DNA of 64,000 nucleotides from Knoellia sp. Soil729. Lineage in GTDB: Bacteria; Actinomycetota; Actinomycetes; Actinomycetales; Dermatophilaceae. The stretch lies in contig NZ_LMSA01000001.1 of NCBI RefSeq assembly GCF_001427985.1, positions 315,629 to 379,628 on the forward strand. Reading direction: 5' to 3'. This document shows, in pieces, positions 8,648 to 18,623 of the stretch. The notes beneath the pieces were generated by a model. The model saw nothing but the letters and a program-made list of their open reading frames with translations. It was not told the origin of the DNA and made no database searches. A program made the position numbers and the translations under genes. Within the stretch, counting starts at the first letter, position 1. Each line of letters starts with the position of its first letter.

Positions 8648-8727
8648 GGTCGTGCTCCTTGTCGTGTGGAACGTCGTCGTTGTGGACGGAGGCCGAGACA
8701 GGGCTCGGACTCTGTCGGGAGTGCGCG

Positions 8728-9018
8728 TCACGAAGCGATCAGCCGCTCCCGGTCGCGCCGCACCTGCAGTCGCTCCTTGGGGGTCATCCCGCCCCACACC
8801 CCGTGGTCCTCGGCGGCCAGGGCGTGCTCGAGGCAGAGGTCGATGACCGGGCACCCCCGGCACACCTCCTTGGCGCGGCGCTCGCGCTCCCCGTCGTCAC
8901 CCCTCGGGGCGAGGTCGGCCCCGAAGAACACGGCGACCGAGGTGTGCCGGCAGTTCGCGCGGTCCTGCCACTGGTAGCTCTCCGTCAACGGCAAAGGCAG
9001 GTGTGGGGACCTCTTCAT
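8728..9018 (-). CDS. WhiB-family iron-sulfur regulator
   Basis: A 96-residue WhiB-like protein. Four cysteines (ANC, then CRGC and DLC) should hold a 4Fe-4S cluster, and the beta-turn GVWGGMTPKER followed by a basic tail is diagnostic. WhiB proteins bind the main sigma factor and react to redox signals or nitric oxide. It stands near a SigB/SigF-type sigma factor, a DUF2795 protein and a GAF-ANTAR protein. Which Wbl class it belongs to cannot be told without alignment. Confidence 0.95.
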   Translation of the reverse strand: MKRSPHLPLPLTESYQWQDRANCRHTSVAVFFGADLAPRGDDGERERRAKEVCRGCPVIDLCLEHALAAEDHGVWGGMTPKERLQVRRDRERLIAS

Positions 9019-9088
9019 GGCGTGCCTCTCGAGGGGTTCGTCCCCACGAAATGCCCCGCCACCACGCGTGCAAACGTCACCACCGCAG

Positions 9089-9340
9089 TCATCTCTCGGC
9101 GTGCGCAGCAACCTCGACCACGGAGGACTGGCCCTGGCTCTCCCGGCAGGCACGCACCACCTCCGCGAGGTTGGCGAAGAAGGGATCCCCGTCCACCCCG
9201 TGGAGGTGTCGAAGCAGGCGACTGGGCGCCCGCTGCCGGACGAGGGCTGCCAGGAGGTCGTCCTTGCTGGCGGGGAAGCACTCGTTCGAGAGCAGGGCAG
9301 CACATTCCTGCCAGCACGGGACGGTCTCATCGACGTCCAT
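9089..9340 (-). CDS. DUF2795-like small protein
   Basis: An 83-residue acidic protein. FPASKDDLLAALVRQRAPSR followed by a short loop and ANLAEVVRA resembles the DUF2795 family, small helical proteins of unknown role in actinobacteria. The ATG at 9340 lies behind GAGGAGGTCCCG, a strong ribosome site, so it is preferred over in-frame starts further upstream. Two cysteines (PCWQEC) near the N-terminus are notable. No function is assigned. Confidence 0.65.
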   Translation of the reverse strand: MDVDETVPCWQECAALLSNECFPASKDDLLAALVRQRAPSRLLRHLHGVDGDPFFANLAEVVRACRESQGQSSVVEVAAHAER

Positions 9341-9423
9341 CGGGACCTCCTCGTCCATGCGTGTTGACCACCCAGACCACGGCCACACCATTCCTCGGAA
9401 TCGATGGGCAGGACACGACCGAG

Positions 9424-10236
9424 TCAGGCCGTCCCTCGCTCGTCCAGCAGGTCCGTGCGCAGACGCCCCAGGACGGCGGAGAGCAACCGGGACACCTGCA
9501 TCTGGCTCACGCCAAGACGGCTGCCGATCTCGGCCTGCGTCATCTCGTCCACGAAGCGCATCGTCAGGATCCGGCGGTCGCGTTCGGGGAGCTGCGCGAC
9601 CAGGCTACCCAGCGCAGCGCTGGTCTCCAGGGCCGCGAACGGGTCACCGGGACAGGGGACGTGGTCGGCCAGAGTCGAGCCCCATGCGTCCGGAGCACTC
9701 AACGACTCGGCGCGGTAGCCCGCAGAGCACGCGGCGGCCTCACGCACGTCGGCGCTCGCCACATCCAGGGACGTTGCGAGCTCCGCCACGCTGGGGATGC
9801 GACGGAGCTCGTGACAGAGCTGCTCCTCCTGGGCCACGACGTCCGCACGGAGCTCCTGGAGCCGGCGAGGCGGTCTCACCGACCACCCGCAGTCGCGGAA
9901 GTGCCGCTTGAGCTCACCGCTGATGGTGGCCGAGGCGTAGGGCGCAAAGCCGTGCCCCATACCGGGTCGGTAGCCCAGGGACGCCTTGACGAGCGCCATC
10001 CTGGCCACTTGCACGAGGTCGTCGAGCTCGATGCCCCGTCCTTGGTAGCGGTGGGCCAGCCCGTCCGCGAGGTCGAGCGTCAGGACGACCGCCTCCTTGC
10101 GAAGGCGAGCGGCGCGCTGTTCGTTCGTGGCGCACAGAGCCGCTTCCAAGAGGGTCTCGACGCTCGGGTCGTCGGGGTCGTTGTGCCCGGACGAATGCGT
10201 GGAGGAGTGGGTGGAGATACTCAGCAGCGATGCCAT
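9424..10236 (-). CDS. SigB/SigF-type RNA polymerase sigma factor
   Basis: A 270-residue sigma-70 protein without region 1.1. Region 2 contains LADGLAHRYQGRGIELDDLVQVA-like sequence (core GIELDDLVQVARMALVKA), region 3 spans about residues 130-180, and region 4 ends QAEIGSRLGVSQMQVSRLL. This is the general-stress/sporulation SigB/F/G type. The ATG at 10236 follows AGAAGGACG. No anti-sigma gene is adjacent, unlike many relatives, so control may be by partners elsewhere. Confidence 0.9.
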   Translation of the reverse strand: MASLLSISTHSSTHSSGHNDPDDPSVETLLEAALCATNEQRAARLRKEAVVLTLDLADGLAHRYQGRGIELDDLVQVARMALVKASLGYRPGMGHGFAPYASATISGELKRHFRDCGWSVRPPRRLQELRADVVAQEEQLCHELRRIPSVAELATSLDVASADVREAAACSAGYRAESLSAPDAWGSTLADHVPCPGDPFAALETSAALGSLVAQLPERDRRILTMRFVDEMTQAEIGSRLGVSQMQVSRLLSAVLGRLRTDLLDERGTA

Positions 10237-10598
10237 GACGTCCTTCTCACATAGGGGGACGACGGCACCGCTGTTGGACCGGTCGAGACCTCTAGACAAC
10301 CACCGCTACACCCCCTTCGCAACGCTTAGCACCAGGGCAAAAATGGTGAGCAGTCCGGCGGCGGCTGCAGATCCGTCTTCCATGGAACGAATGGATCGAG
10401 GAGCAAGGGGTAGCCCGCCATGGGCGTCGTCTGCCTCCGACAGCGTGGGGTGGGCGGCGTCTCCCGCACGCTGCACTGCGACCAATTCCGCAGTGGCACA
10501 ACAGAAACACGTCGTATGCCGGGCGGCATACGACGTGTTTCTCTCACCTGCGCTGCGCTTGCGTCAGAGAGCGACCCTTCTCGATCTCTGCGCTTGCG
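10237..10598. other. intergenic region, 362 bp
   Basis: Between the sigma-factor start and the acyl-CoA dehydrogenase stop, both on the minus strand. It holds a perfect 18-bp-arm hairpin (10503-10542), two 18-bp direct copies of CTGCGCTTGCGTCAGAGA (10553-10570 and 10588-10605, the second covering the dehydrogenase stop), and a weak 25-codon minus-strand reading frame at 10306-10383. No clear sigma-factor promoter was recognised. Confidence 0.6.
10503..10542 (-). terminator. long perfect hairpin behind the acyl-CoA dehydrogenase
   Basis: Two 18-bp arms (AGAAACACGTCGTATGCC and its exact complement) flank a four-base loop. Read on the minus strand it lies about 60 bases after the dehydrogenase stop and is followed by GTTTCTGTTGTG, moderately T-rich. 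It is probably the transcription terminator. Each arm contains the over-represented octamer CGGCATAC/GTATGCCG when the loop base is included. Confidence 0.7.
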
Positions 10599-11753
10599 TC
10601 AGAGACCGAGGTCCCTGCCGATGAGCTCCTTCATGATCTCGTTCGTCCCCGCCCAGATCTTGTGGACGCGGGCGTCCTTCCATGCGCGGGCCACGCGGTA
10701 CTCGTTCATGAACCCGTAGCCACCGTGCAGCTGCACGCACTCGTCGAGCACGTCGCACTGGACCTCTGCGGCCCACCACTTGGCCTTGGCAGCATCGACT
10801 GCCGTGAGCTTGCCCTCGGCGTGCGCCACCACACAGTCGTCGATGTAGGCCTCGGTCACCTCGACCTTGGTCACGAGCTCGGCGATCTTGAACTTGTTGT
10901 GCTGGAAGGCTCCGATCGGCTGGCCGAAGGCCTTGCGCTCCTTGGTGTACTCGATGGTCTCCTCGAGGATCTGGCGACCGTTCGCGATGTTGGCGATGGC
11001 GTTGCCGAGCCGCTCCTGCGGAAGCTTCTGCATCATGGCGATGAAGCCCATCCCGGGCTCGCCGAGCAGGCGGTCGGCCGGGACGCGAACGTTGTCGAAG
11101 AAGAGCTCCGAGGTGTCGGACTCCGGCTGGCCGACCTTGTCCAGCGGCTGCCCCTTGGAGAAGCCCTCGTCCTCGGCCTCCAGGACGAACAGCGAGATGC
11201 CCTTGGCGCCCTTGGTCGGGTCCGTGCGCACCGCGACGACGGCGAGGTCGCACTGGTGGCCGTTGGTGATGAACGTCTTGGAGCCGTTGATGATCCAGTC
11301 GCCACTGCCGTCGTCGGCCTTGACCGCCGTCGTCTTGAGCGCGGCGAGGTCGGACCCACCCGACGGCTCGGTCATGCCGATCGACAGGATCTTCTCGCCC
11401 GTCGCCACCTGCGGCAGCCAGCGCTCCTTCTGCTCCTGGGTGCCCAGGGCGACGATGTAGGGCGCCGTGATGTCCGAGTGGATGCCGAAGCAGGAGGAGG
11501 TGGCGGCGTTGAACTTCGCGAGCTCCTCTGCCATGACCGCGTTGAAGCGGTAGTCCTCGACCTCGGCGCCGCCGAACTCCTCGGGGATGCCCAGACCGAA
11601 GAAGCCCTGCTTGCCGGCCTCGATCCACAGGTCACGCGGGATGACGTGGTCGCGGATCATCTCCTCGGCGCGGGGCTTGAGGGACCTCTCGACGAACTCG
11701 CGCACCGAGCTCCGGAAGGCCTCGTGGTCGGCGTCGTAGATGTTGCGGGGCAT
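10599..11753 (-). CDS. acyl-CoA dehydrogenase (LCAD-like)
   Basis: A 384-residue FAD enzyme that introduces the trans-2 double bond in acyl-CoA beta-oxidation. SIGMTEPSGGSDLAALKT is the flavin/substrate motif and DECVQLHGGYGFMNEYRV the C-terminal signature. The usual Glu of YEGT is absent (WAGTNEI); instead ILEETIEYTKERKAFGQPI carries the Glu position used by long-chain and isovaleryl enzymes. It is divergent from a TetR gene with a perfect palindrome between, so TetR control is likely. Confidence 0.92.
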   Translation of the reverse strand: MPRNIYDADHEAFRSSVREFVERSLKPRAEEMIRDHVIPRDLWIEAGKQGFFGLGIPEEFGGAEVEDYRFNAVMAEELAKFNAATSSCFGIHSDITAPYIVALGTQEQKERWLPQVATGEKILSIGMTEPSGGSDLAALKTTAVKADDGSGDWIINGSKTFITNGHQCDLAVVAVRTDPTKGAKGISLFVLEAEDEGFSKGQPLDKVGQPESDTSELFFDNVRVPADRLLGEPGMGFIAMMQKLPQERLGNAIANIANGRQILEETIEYTKERKAFGQPIGAFQHNKFKIAELVTKVEVTEAYIDDCVVAHAEGKLTAVDAAKAKWWAAEVQCDVLDECVQLHGGYGFMNEYRVARAWKDARVHKIWAGTNEIMKELIGRDLGL

Positions 11754-11777
11754 GACATTTCCTCCCAGGAAAAACGG

Positions 11778-11799
11778 TGACTAAGCGCTTGCTTAGTCA
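11778..11799. promoter_or_regulatory. perfect palindromic TetR operator
   Basis: Nine-base arms TGACTAAGC and GCTTAGTCA flank GCTT. The palindrome lies between the divergent acyl-CoA dehydrogenase (start 11753) and TetR gene (start 11825), 24 bases from each start, where a TetR dimer would block both promoters. The binding is inferred from position and symmetry. Confidence 0.75.
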
Positions 11800-11824
11800 A
11801 GCCGCAGTCGGGCATGCTGTCAAC

Positions 11825-12466
11825 ATGTCGGCCACCACGGGATCACCGCTGTCCGAGCAGAGCATCCTCGCCACGCTCGGGGACTCCGGAGACATGGCGG
11901 GCGCGACCGCCGTCCGGCTCATGATGGCGGCGGCCGACGCCTTCTCCGAGAAGGGCTTCCACGCCACGACGACACGTGACATCGCCTCGCGCGCGGGCCT
12001 GTCGCCTGCCGGGGTCTATGTGCACTTCACGTCCAAGGAAGACCTCCTCTTCCAGCTGAGCCGACGCGGGCACCAGACCGCCCGCGACCAGCTCGTGGCC
12101 GCCGCCGAGGCCACGGACTCACCCACAGAGGCCCTGCGCTCGATCATCGCCGGCTTCTCCACCTGGCACGCCGAGCACCACCAGCTCGGCCGGATCGTCC
12201 AGTACGAGTTCCGTCACCTGACGCCCGAGCACCGCGATGCCGTCCTCAGCCTCCGCAAGGAGATCGACCAGGTGGTGCGAGGCGTCCTCGCCGAGGGCGT
12301 GTCACGAGGCGAGTTCGAGGTGGCCGACACCTCCACCACGGCGCTGGCGCTGCTCTCGCTCGCGGTTGACGTGGCGCGGTGGTACTCCCCCGAGATCCGC
12401 CGCACGCCGGAGGACATCGGACGCACCAACGGGGAGCTCGCGGTCAGGCTCGTCACCCGCCGCTAG
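11825..12466 (+). CDS. TetR-family transcriptional regulator
   Basis: A 213-residue repressor. Residues about 25-75 are the TetR DNA-binding domain (AFSEKGFHATTTRDIASRAG and SPAGVYVHFTSKEDLLF); the rest is a helical ligand domain. The ATG at 11825 is preferred over a GTG at 11777 because the latter would place the operator palindrome inside the gene. It probably controls itself and the divergent acyl-CoA dehydrogenase, with an acyl-CoA as inducer (inference). Confidence 0.9.
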   Translation: MSATTGSPLSEQSILATLGDSGDMAGATAVRLMMAAADAFSEKGFHATTTRDIASRAGLSPAGVYVHFTSKEDLLFQLSRRGHQTARDQLVAAAEATDSPTEALRSIIAGFSTWHAEHHQLGRIVQYEFRHLTPEHRDAVLSLRKEIDQVVRGVLAEGVSRGEFEVADTSTTALALLSLAVDVARWYSPEIRRTPEDIGRTNGELAVRLVTRR

Positions 12467-12477
12467 GCTCTGCCACC

Positions 12478-13209
12478 ATGACCGACGCCGGAGGACACGG
12501 GGGCTCCCCGTCGATCGCGCAGCCCGACTACTGGTGGTACCTCGCACGCACGGATCTCCTGCATGCCGCGCTGAGCGACTTCGCCCGAGGGCGCCGCACC
12601 GTTCTGGACATCGGCAGCGCAGACGGTCCCAGCGCGAGCTGGCTGCACGACGGCACGAGGCAGCTGGCTTCCCTCGACATCGACCCACGTGGCCTGGGCG
12701 CCAACGGGGTGTGCGGCTCGGCCCTGTCCCTCCCCTTCGCCGACGCGAGCTTCGACATGGTGTCGGCCTTCGACGTCATCGAGCACTGCGACCCCGAGGA
12801 CGAGGCGCTGGCCGAGGTGGCCCGTGTGCTCCAGCCCGGGGGGGCCTTCCTCATGGCGGTGCCCGCCTACCAGTGGGCGTGGACCGACTTCGACGTGGCC
12901 AACGGGCACTTCCGCCGCTACACGCGCCGCCGCGCCGTGGCCGCGGTGGAGGCGGCCGGGTTCCGGGTGCAGCGCTCGACCTACGCGTTCACGTCGGTCT
13001 TCCCCGGGTTCGTCGCGGAGCGGGTCGCCCGCCGGCTGCGCGACCGCCAGCACCGGCACGCAGCCCCGGCCGACGTCGTCGACGTGCCGCACGTCCCGCG
13101 AGCGCTCCACCACGTGCTCATGGGACTGACCAAGGTCGACCGGGCCGTGCTCAAGCGGGCCGACCTCCCCTTTGGCAGCTCGGTGTTCGTGGCCGCGACC
13201 AAGCGCTGA
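12478..13209 (+). CDS. class I SAM-dependent methyltransferase
   Basis: A 243-residue protein. Motif I is TVLDIGSADGPSASWL (about residues 40-55), the acidic strand is ASLDIDPRGL, and motif II region FDMVSAFDVIEHCDPED follows, all of the Methyltransf_11 type. The first 15 residues and the C-terminus carry no known domain. The ATG at 12478 lies eight bases behind TAGGCT, so it may have its own leaderless promoter inside or just after the TetR stop. The substrate is unknown. Confidence 0.88.
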   Translation: MTDAGGHGGSPSIAQPDYWWYLARTDLLHAALSDFARGRRTVLDIGSADGPSASWLHDGTRQLASLDIDPRGLGANGVCGSALSLPFADASFDMVSAFDVIEHCDPEDEALAEVARVLQPGGAFLMAVPAYQWAWTDFDVANGHFRRYTRRRAVAAVEAAGFRVQRSTYAFTSVFPGFVAERVARRLRDRQHRHAAPADVVDVPHVPRALHHVLMGLTKVDRAVLKRADLPFGSSVFVAATKR

Positions 13210-13271
13210 GGCGCGCGCGGCCACTGACCAGCACGTGGGCAGCTGTCCACACTGCGGTCGAGTCCCACTAA

Positions 13272-14660
<1,389 letters not shown>

Positions 14661-14667
14661 CGGGAGC

Positions 14668-15579
14668 TCACCAGGTGCCGGCGGTCACCGGCTCCAGCTG
14701 GCGAACCAGCTCGGCGACGAGCTCGTATGCCGTGTCGTCCGTGTCGTTGTCCATGGACAGGATGACGTGGTCGAGCCCCACCCGTGCGAGCGTGCCGTAG
14801 TACTCCACCGCCTCGTCCACCGACTTGACCGTCGCTCCGCTGGGAGCTGTGTCTCCGGAGCGCCCGAGCGTCAGCCGTGACAGTGCGGTCACCTCGACCT
14901 CGCGAGGGTCTCGGCCCACGTCGTCGCAGTGCCCACGCAGGATGGCCAGCCGCTCGGCCATCGCCTCGGGGCCTGCGTCGAACAGGTTGCAGGCGTCGGC
15001 GTACTTCGCAACCAGGCGCAGCGTCTTCCTGGGTCCACTGCCTCCGATGAGCAGCGGCACGCGACGCAACGGCGCCGGGCTGTTGAGGGGACGTTCGAGC
15101 GAGTAGTGCGTGCCGGCATACGGCGTCTGGTCACCGTCGAACATCTGGCGCGCGATCTGCAGCGTCTCCTCGAGCCGCTCGAACCGTTCGGAGACAGCGG
15201 GATACGGCACGCCCAGGCCGCGGTGCTCCTCCTCGTTCCAGGCGGCGCCGATGCCGAGCCACGCGCGGCCACCGGAGAGGACGTCGAGCGTCGTGACCGT
15301 CTTGGCGAGGATTCCGGGGTGGCGGTAGGTCACCCCGGTCACGAGCGTGCCGAGCTCGATGCGCTCGGTGACCGCGGCGGCATACGCCAGGGTCGTGTAG
15401 CCCTCCAGCATCTCGGCCTCGGGCGGGCCGTTCATCGAGATCTGGAAGAAGTGGTCCATGACCCACAGGGAAGCCATGCCGGCTCCCTCCGCGTTCCGGG
15501 CAACCCGCCGGAAGGTGGGACCGAGCGACGCGGGGGCGCCCGGCCAGGAGAACGAGGAGACCTGCAGTCCACAGCGCAT
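14668..15579 (-). CDS. LLM-class F420-dependent oxidoreductase
   Basis: A 303-residue luciferase-like protein (TIM barrel). LWVMDHFFQISMNGPPEAEM, ELGTLVTGVTYRHPGILAKT and GRAWLGIGAAWNEEEHRGLG are the group's signature blocks. The ATG at 15579 gives the family length; the frame stays open further upstream only because of codon bias. It is divergent from the RNA phosphodiesterase gene with 27 bases between starts. The substrate is unknown. Confidence 0.87.
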   Translation of the reverse strand: MRCGLQVSSFSWPGAPASLGPTFRRVARNAEGAGMASLWVMDHFFQISMNGPPEAEMLEGYTTLAYAAAVTERIELGTLVTGVTYRHPGILAKTVTTLDVLSGGRAWLGIGAAWNEEEHRGLGVPYPAVSERFERLEETLQIARQMFDGDQTPYAGTHYSLERPLNSPAPLRRVPLLIGGSGPRKTLRLVAKYADACNLFDAGPEAMAERLAILRGHCDDVGRDPREVEVTALSRLTLGRSGDTAPSGATVKSVDEAVEYYGTLARVGLDHVILSMDNDTDDTAYELVAELVRQLEPVTAGTW

Positions 15580-15606
15580 GAGGAGATCCTGCGCCGTGGT
15601 GGGCTG

Positions 15607-16212
15607 ATGAGCAAGCACAATGGGACGGTGCGCATCTTTGCCGCGGTCGTGCCGCCACCGGACGCCCACGCAGACCTCGAGCGGTTCGTCGAGCCACGCC
15701 GGGACGTCTCCTCCGACCTGCGCTGGACGCCGTCGCATCTCTGGCACGTGACGCTCGCCTTCATGCCCGAGGTGGCGACTGCCCGCCTCGACGACGTGTT
15801 GGAGCAGGCGGCCCGGGTCGCCAGTCAGCACGCGTCAATTCCCCTGTGGCTCAGCGGTGCTGGCACCTTCCCAAACCCCGCAGAGGCTCGGGTCGTCTGG
15901 ACGGGCGTGCGCTCGGAGCACCCCGACGGGCTCGCGGACCTCGGGAGGCTGGCGCTCGGCGTGCGCCGCGCGTGCGGACGGGTCGGCGCCTCACCCGCCG
16001 GCGGCGTCTATCGCCCGCACCTCACTCTGGCCCGCTCACGCCACCCCTTCGAGGCGACGCACTGGCTGCGCGTGATGGACGCGTATTCCGGCCCACCGTG
16101 GGTCGCGGACGAGGTGACGCTCTTCCTGTCACACCGGGGAGAAGGAAGGGGCAGACAGCATTACGAGCCCGTAGCGGTCTGCCCCCTCGGTGCAACGGTC
16201 AGTCGCGGGTGA
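15607..16212 (+). CDS. thpR: RNA 2',3'-cyclic phosphodiesterase (2H family)
   Basis: A 201-residue 2H phosphoesterase. The two catalytic HxT motifs are HLWHVTLAF and YRPHLTLAR, spaced as in ThpR/LigT proteins, which open 2',3'-cyclic phosphates or ligate 2'-5' RNA ends. The N-terminus RIFAAVVPPPDAHADLE is typical. The last 14 bases overlap the end of ettA on the other strand. The symbol rests on family membership only. Confidence 0.85.
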   Translation: MSKHNGTVRIFAAVVPPPDAHADLERFVEPRRDVSSDLRWTPSHLWHVTLAFMPEVATARLDDVLEQAARVASQHASIPLWLSGAGTFPNPAEARVVWTGVRSEHPDGLADLGRLALGVRRACGRVGASPAGGVYRPHLTLARSRHPFEATHWLRVMDAYSGPPWVADEVTLFLSHRGEGRGRQHYEPVAVCPLGATVSRG

Positions 16213-17881
16213 GCTTGCGGTAGGTGACGCGGTGCGGTCGGGCCGCGTCCTCACCGAGCCGCTCGATCTTGTTGGCCTCGTAGGCCTCGAAGTTGCCCTC
16301 GAACCAGTACCAGCTGCCCGGGTTCTCGTCAGTGCCCTCGTAGGCGAGGATGTGGGTCGCCACGCGGTCGAGGAACCAGCGGTCGTGGCTGATGACGACG
16401 GCGCAGCCGGGGAACTCGAGCAGGGCGTTCTCGAGGGAGCCCAGTGTCTCGACGTCGAGGTCGTTGGTCGGCTCGTCGAGGAGGAGCAGGTTCCCACCCT
16501 CCTTGAGGGTCAGCGCGAGGTTGAGCCGGTTGCGCTCGCCACCCGAGAGGACGCCGGCCTTCTTCTGCTGGTCGGGGCCCTTGAAGCCGAACTGCGACAC
16601 GTAGGCGCGCGAAGGGATCTCGACCTGACCGACCTGGATGTAGTCGTGGCCGCCGGAGACGGTCTCCCAGAGGTTCTTGTTGGGGTCGAGGCCGCCACGA
16701 CTCTGGTCGACGTAGGAGATCTTGACGGTCTCGCCGATGTCGACGACGCCGCCGTCGGCCGGCTCGAGGCCCACGATGGTCTTGAAGAGGGTGGTCTTGC
16801 CGACACCGTTGGCGCCGATGACCCCCACGATGCCGTTGCGCGGCAACGAGAACGAGAGCCCGTCGATGAGGACGCGGTCGCCGAAGCCCTTCTTGAGGTC
16901 CCTGACCTCGATGACCTTGCTGCCCAGGCGCGGGCCCGGGGGGATCTGGATCTCGTCGAAGTCCAGCTTGCGGGTGCGGTCGGCCTCGGCCGCCATCTCC
17001 TCGTAGCGGGCCAGGCGTGCCTTGGACTTGGTCTGGCGCGCCTTGGCGTTGGAGCGCACCCACTCGAGCTCGTCGGCGAGCCGTTTGGACAGCTTCTGGT
17101 CCTTCTTGCCCTGGATCTGCAGACGGGCCTGCTTCTTCTCGAGGTAGGTCGAGTAGTTGCCCTCGTAGGGGTAGGCGCGACCGCGGTCGAGCTCGAGGAT
17201 CCACTCGGCCACGTTGTCCATGAAGTAGCGGTCGTGGGTCACGGCGACCACGGCGCCGTGGTAAGCCGCGAGGTGCTGCTCGAGCCAGAGCACGGACTCC
17301 GCGTCGAGGTGGTTGGTGGGCTCGTCGAGGAGCAGCAGGTCCGGCTTCTGCAGGAGCAGCTTGCACAGGGCGACGCGTCGGCGCTCGCCACCGGAGAGGA
17401 CGGTGACGTCAGCGTCCGGCGGCGGGCAGCGCAGGGCGTCCATCGCCTGCTCGAGCTGTGAGTCGAGGTCCCACGCGTCGGCCGCGTCGATCTCCTCCTG
17501 GAGCTTGCCCATCTCGACCATGAGCGAGTCGAAGTCGGCGTCGGGCTCACCCATCTCCTCGGAGATGGCGTTGTAGCGGTCGAGCTTGGCCTTGATCTCG
17601 CCCGCGCCCTCCTCGACGTTGCCGAGGACGGTCTTGTCCTCATTGAGCTCGGGCTCCTGCATGAGGATTCCGACGCTGTAGCCCGGGGTCAGGCGCGCCT
17701 CGCCGTTGGAGGGCTGGTCCAGGCCGGCCATGATCTTGAGGACGGACGACTTGCCCGCTCCGTTGGGGCCGACGACGCCGATCTTGGCGCCGGGCAGGAA
17801 CGACAGCGTGACGTCATCGAGGATGACCTTCTCGGCGTGCGCCTTGCGGGCGCGCGCCATGACATAGATGTACTCGGGCAT
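16199..17881 (-). CDS. ettA: energy-dependent translational throttle protein EttA
   Basis: A 560-residue ABC-F protein with two ATPase domains and no membrane part. Walker A motifs are GPNGAGKSSVLK and GANGVGKTTLFK; signature motifs are LSGGERRRVALCK and LSGGERNRLNLAL; Walker B is LLLLDEPTN in both. The arm and linker regions match EttA, which sits in the ribosomal E site and gates the first peptide bond by ATP/ADP ratio. TAGCCT lies six bases before the ATG, so the transcript is probably leaderless. Confidence 0.96.
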   Translation of the reverse strand: MPEYIYVMARARKAHAEKVILDDVTLSFLPGAKIGVVGPNGAGKSSVLKIMAGLDQPSNGEARLTPGYSVGILMQEPELNEDKTVLGNVEEGAGEIKAKLDRYNAISEEMGEPDADFDSLMVEMGKLQEEIDAADAWDLDSQLEQAMDALRCPPPDADVTVLSGGERRRVALCKLLLQKPDLLLLDEPTNHLDAESVLWLEQHLAAYHGAVVAVTHDRYFMDNVAEWILELDRGRAYPYEGNYSTYLEKKQARLQIQGKKDQKLSKRLADELEWVRSNAKARQTKSKARLARYEEMAAEADRTRKLDFDEIQIPPGPRLGSKVIEVRDLKKGFGDRVLIDGLSFSLPRNGIVGVIGANGVGKTTLFKTIVGLEPADGGVVDIGETVKISYVDQSRGGLDPNKNLWETVSGGHDYIQVGQVEIPSRAYVSQFGFKGPDQQKKAGVLSGGERNRLNLALTLKEGGNLLLLDEPTNDLDVETLGSLENALLEFPGCAVVISHDRWFLDRVATHILAYEGTDENPGSWYWFEGNFEAYEANKIERLGEDAARPHRVTYRKLTRD

Positions 17882-17935
17882 GGGGCAAGGCTATCGACTG
17901 CCTGCCCCATCCCCGAATCGCCGCGGAACGCCTCC

Positions 17936-18472
17936 TCAGGCCGCAGCCTCGGCGGACTCCGCGAGTGCCTCGGACTCCTGGAGGGGCGCGGAGTCGGACG
18001 GCCGCTCGGCCAACAGGTAGTCGTCGGTCTCGGCGTCCCCGTAGCGGGACGGCTCCTCCTCGCCGCTGAACGCGTCGTCCATCCGGTCGCCGGAGCCGTA
18101 GGACGGCTTGGCGACCTTCTCATAGACCGCCTGTCCCCAGTTCAGGTCGTGGCCGGCGACGTTGGCGTCGATGTTGACGGAGGTGCCGTAGGACTTGTCC
18201 TCCCGCTGGAACTCGCGCACGCGCAAGCGGCCGAGCACGACCACCGGCTCACCGCGCGAGAAGGACTTCACGACGTTGGCGCCGAGGTTGCGGAACGCAT
18301 AGACGGTGTAGAAGGCGGTGTCGCCGTCCTCGAAGGCGCCCGGCTGTCCTGCGACGGGCCGCCGCGGCGTGGAGGCGATCCGGAACTTGGCGTAAGGCTG
18401 TCCGCTGCGCCCGACGCAGACCTCGGGGTCGGCGACGAGTCGTCCGTGGACGGTCACGATGGTGTCCTGCAT
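17936..18472 (-). CDS. single-stranded DNA-binding protein, tip-less
   Basis: A 178-residue protein with an OB fold in residues about 1-110 (VTVHGRLVADPEVCVGRSGQ, FYTVYAFRNLGANVVKSF, GEPVVVLGRLRVREFQ). The tail is acidic and Ala-rich but ends ESAEAAA and lacks the DDDIPF tip that recruits repair proteins. This suggests a secondary SSB rather than the replicative one. The ATG at 18472 follows GGAAGAGGATC. It is a single gene. Confidence 0.9.
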   Translation of the reverse strand: MQDTIVTVHGRLVADPEVCVGRSGQPYAKFRIASTPRRPVAGQPGAFEDGDTAFYTVYAFRNLGANVVKSFSRGEPVVVLGRLRVREFQREDKSYGTSVNIDANVAGHDLNWGQAVYEKVAKPSYGSGDRMDDAFSGEEEPSRYGDAETDDYLLAERPSDSAPLQESEALAESAEAAA

Positions 18473-18623
18473 GGCAGATCCTCTTCCGGTCGGGCACCAC
18501 TCGTGCGGTGCGCTGGGACCAGCGTCAGAGGGTCGCGGCGGTGCGGCAACCGTCACCGAACGATCTGTGGACAAACCGACTCGAGCGCCCGGCCTGTGGA
18601 CGCAGACCGGTGCTCAGGGCGGG

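Noticed and set aside
10237-10320. A SigB-type autoregulatory promoter before the sigma-factor gene
   Set aside because: No GTTT/GGGTA pair with correct spacing could be found on the minus strand.
16190-17461. 423-codon open frame on the plus strand opposite ettA
   Set aside because: Pure antisense shadow; ettA on the minus strand is complete with both ABC domains.
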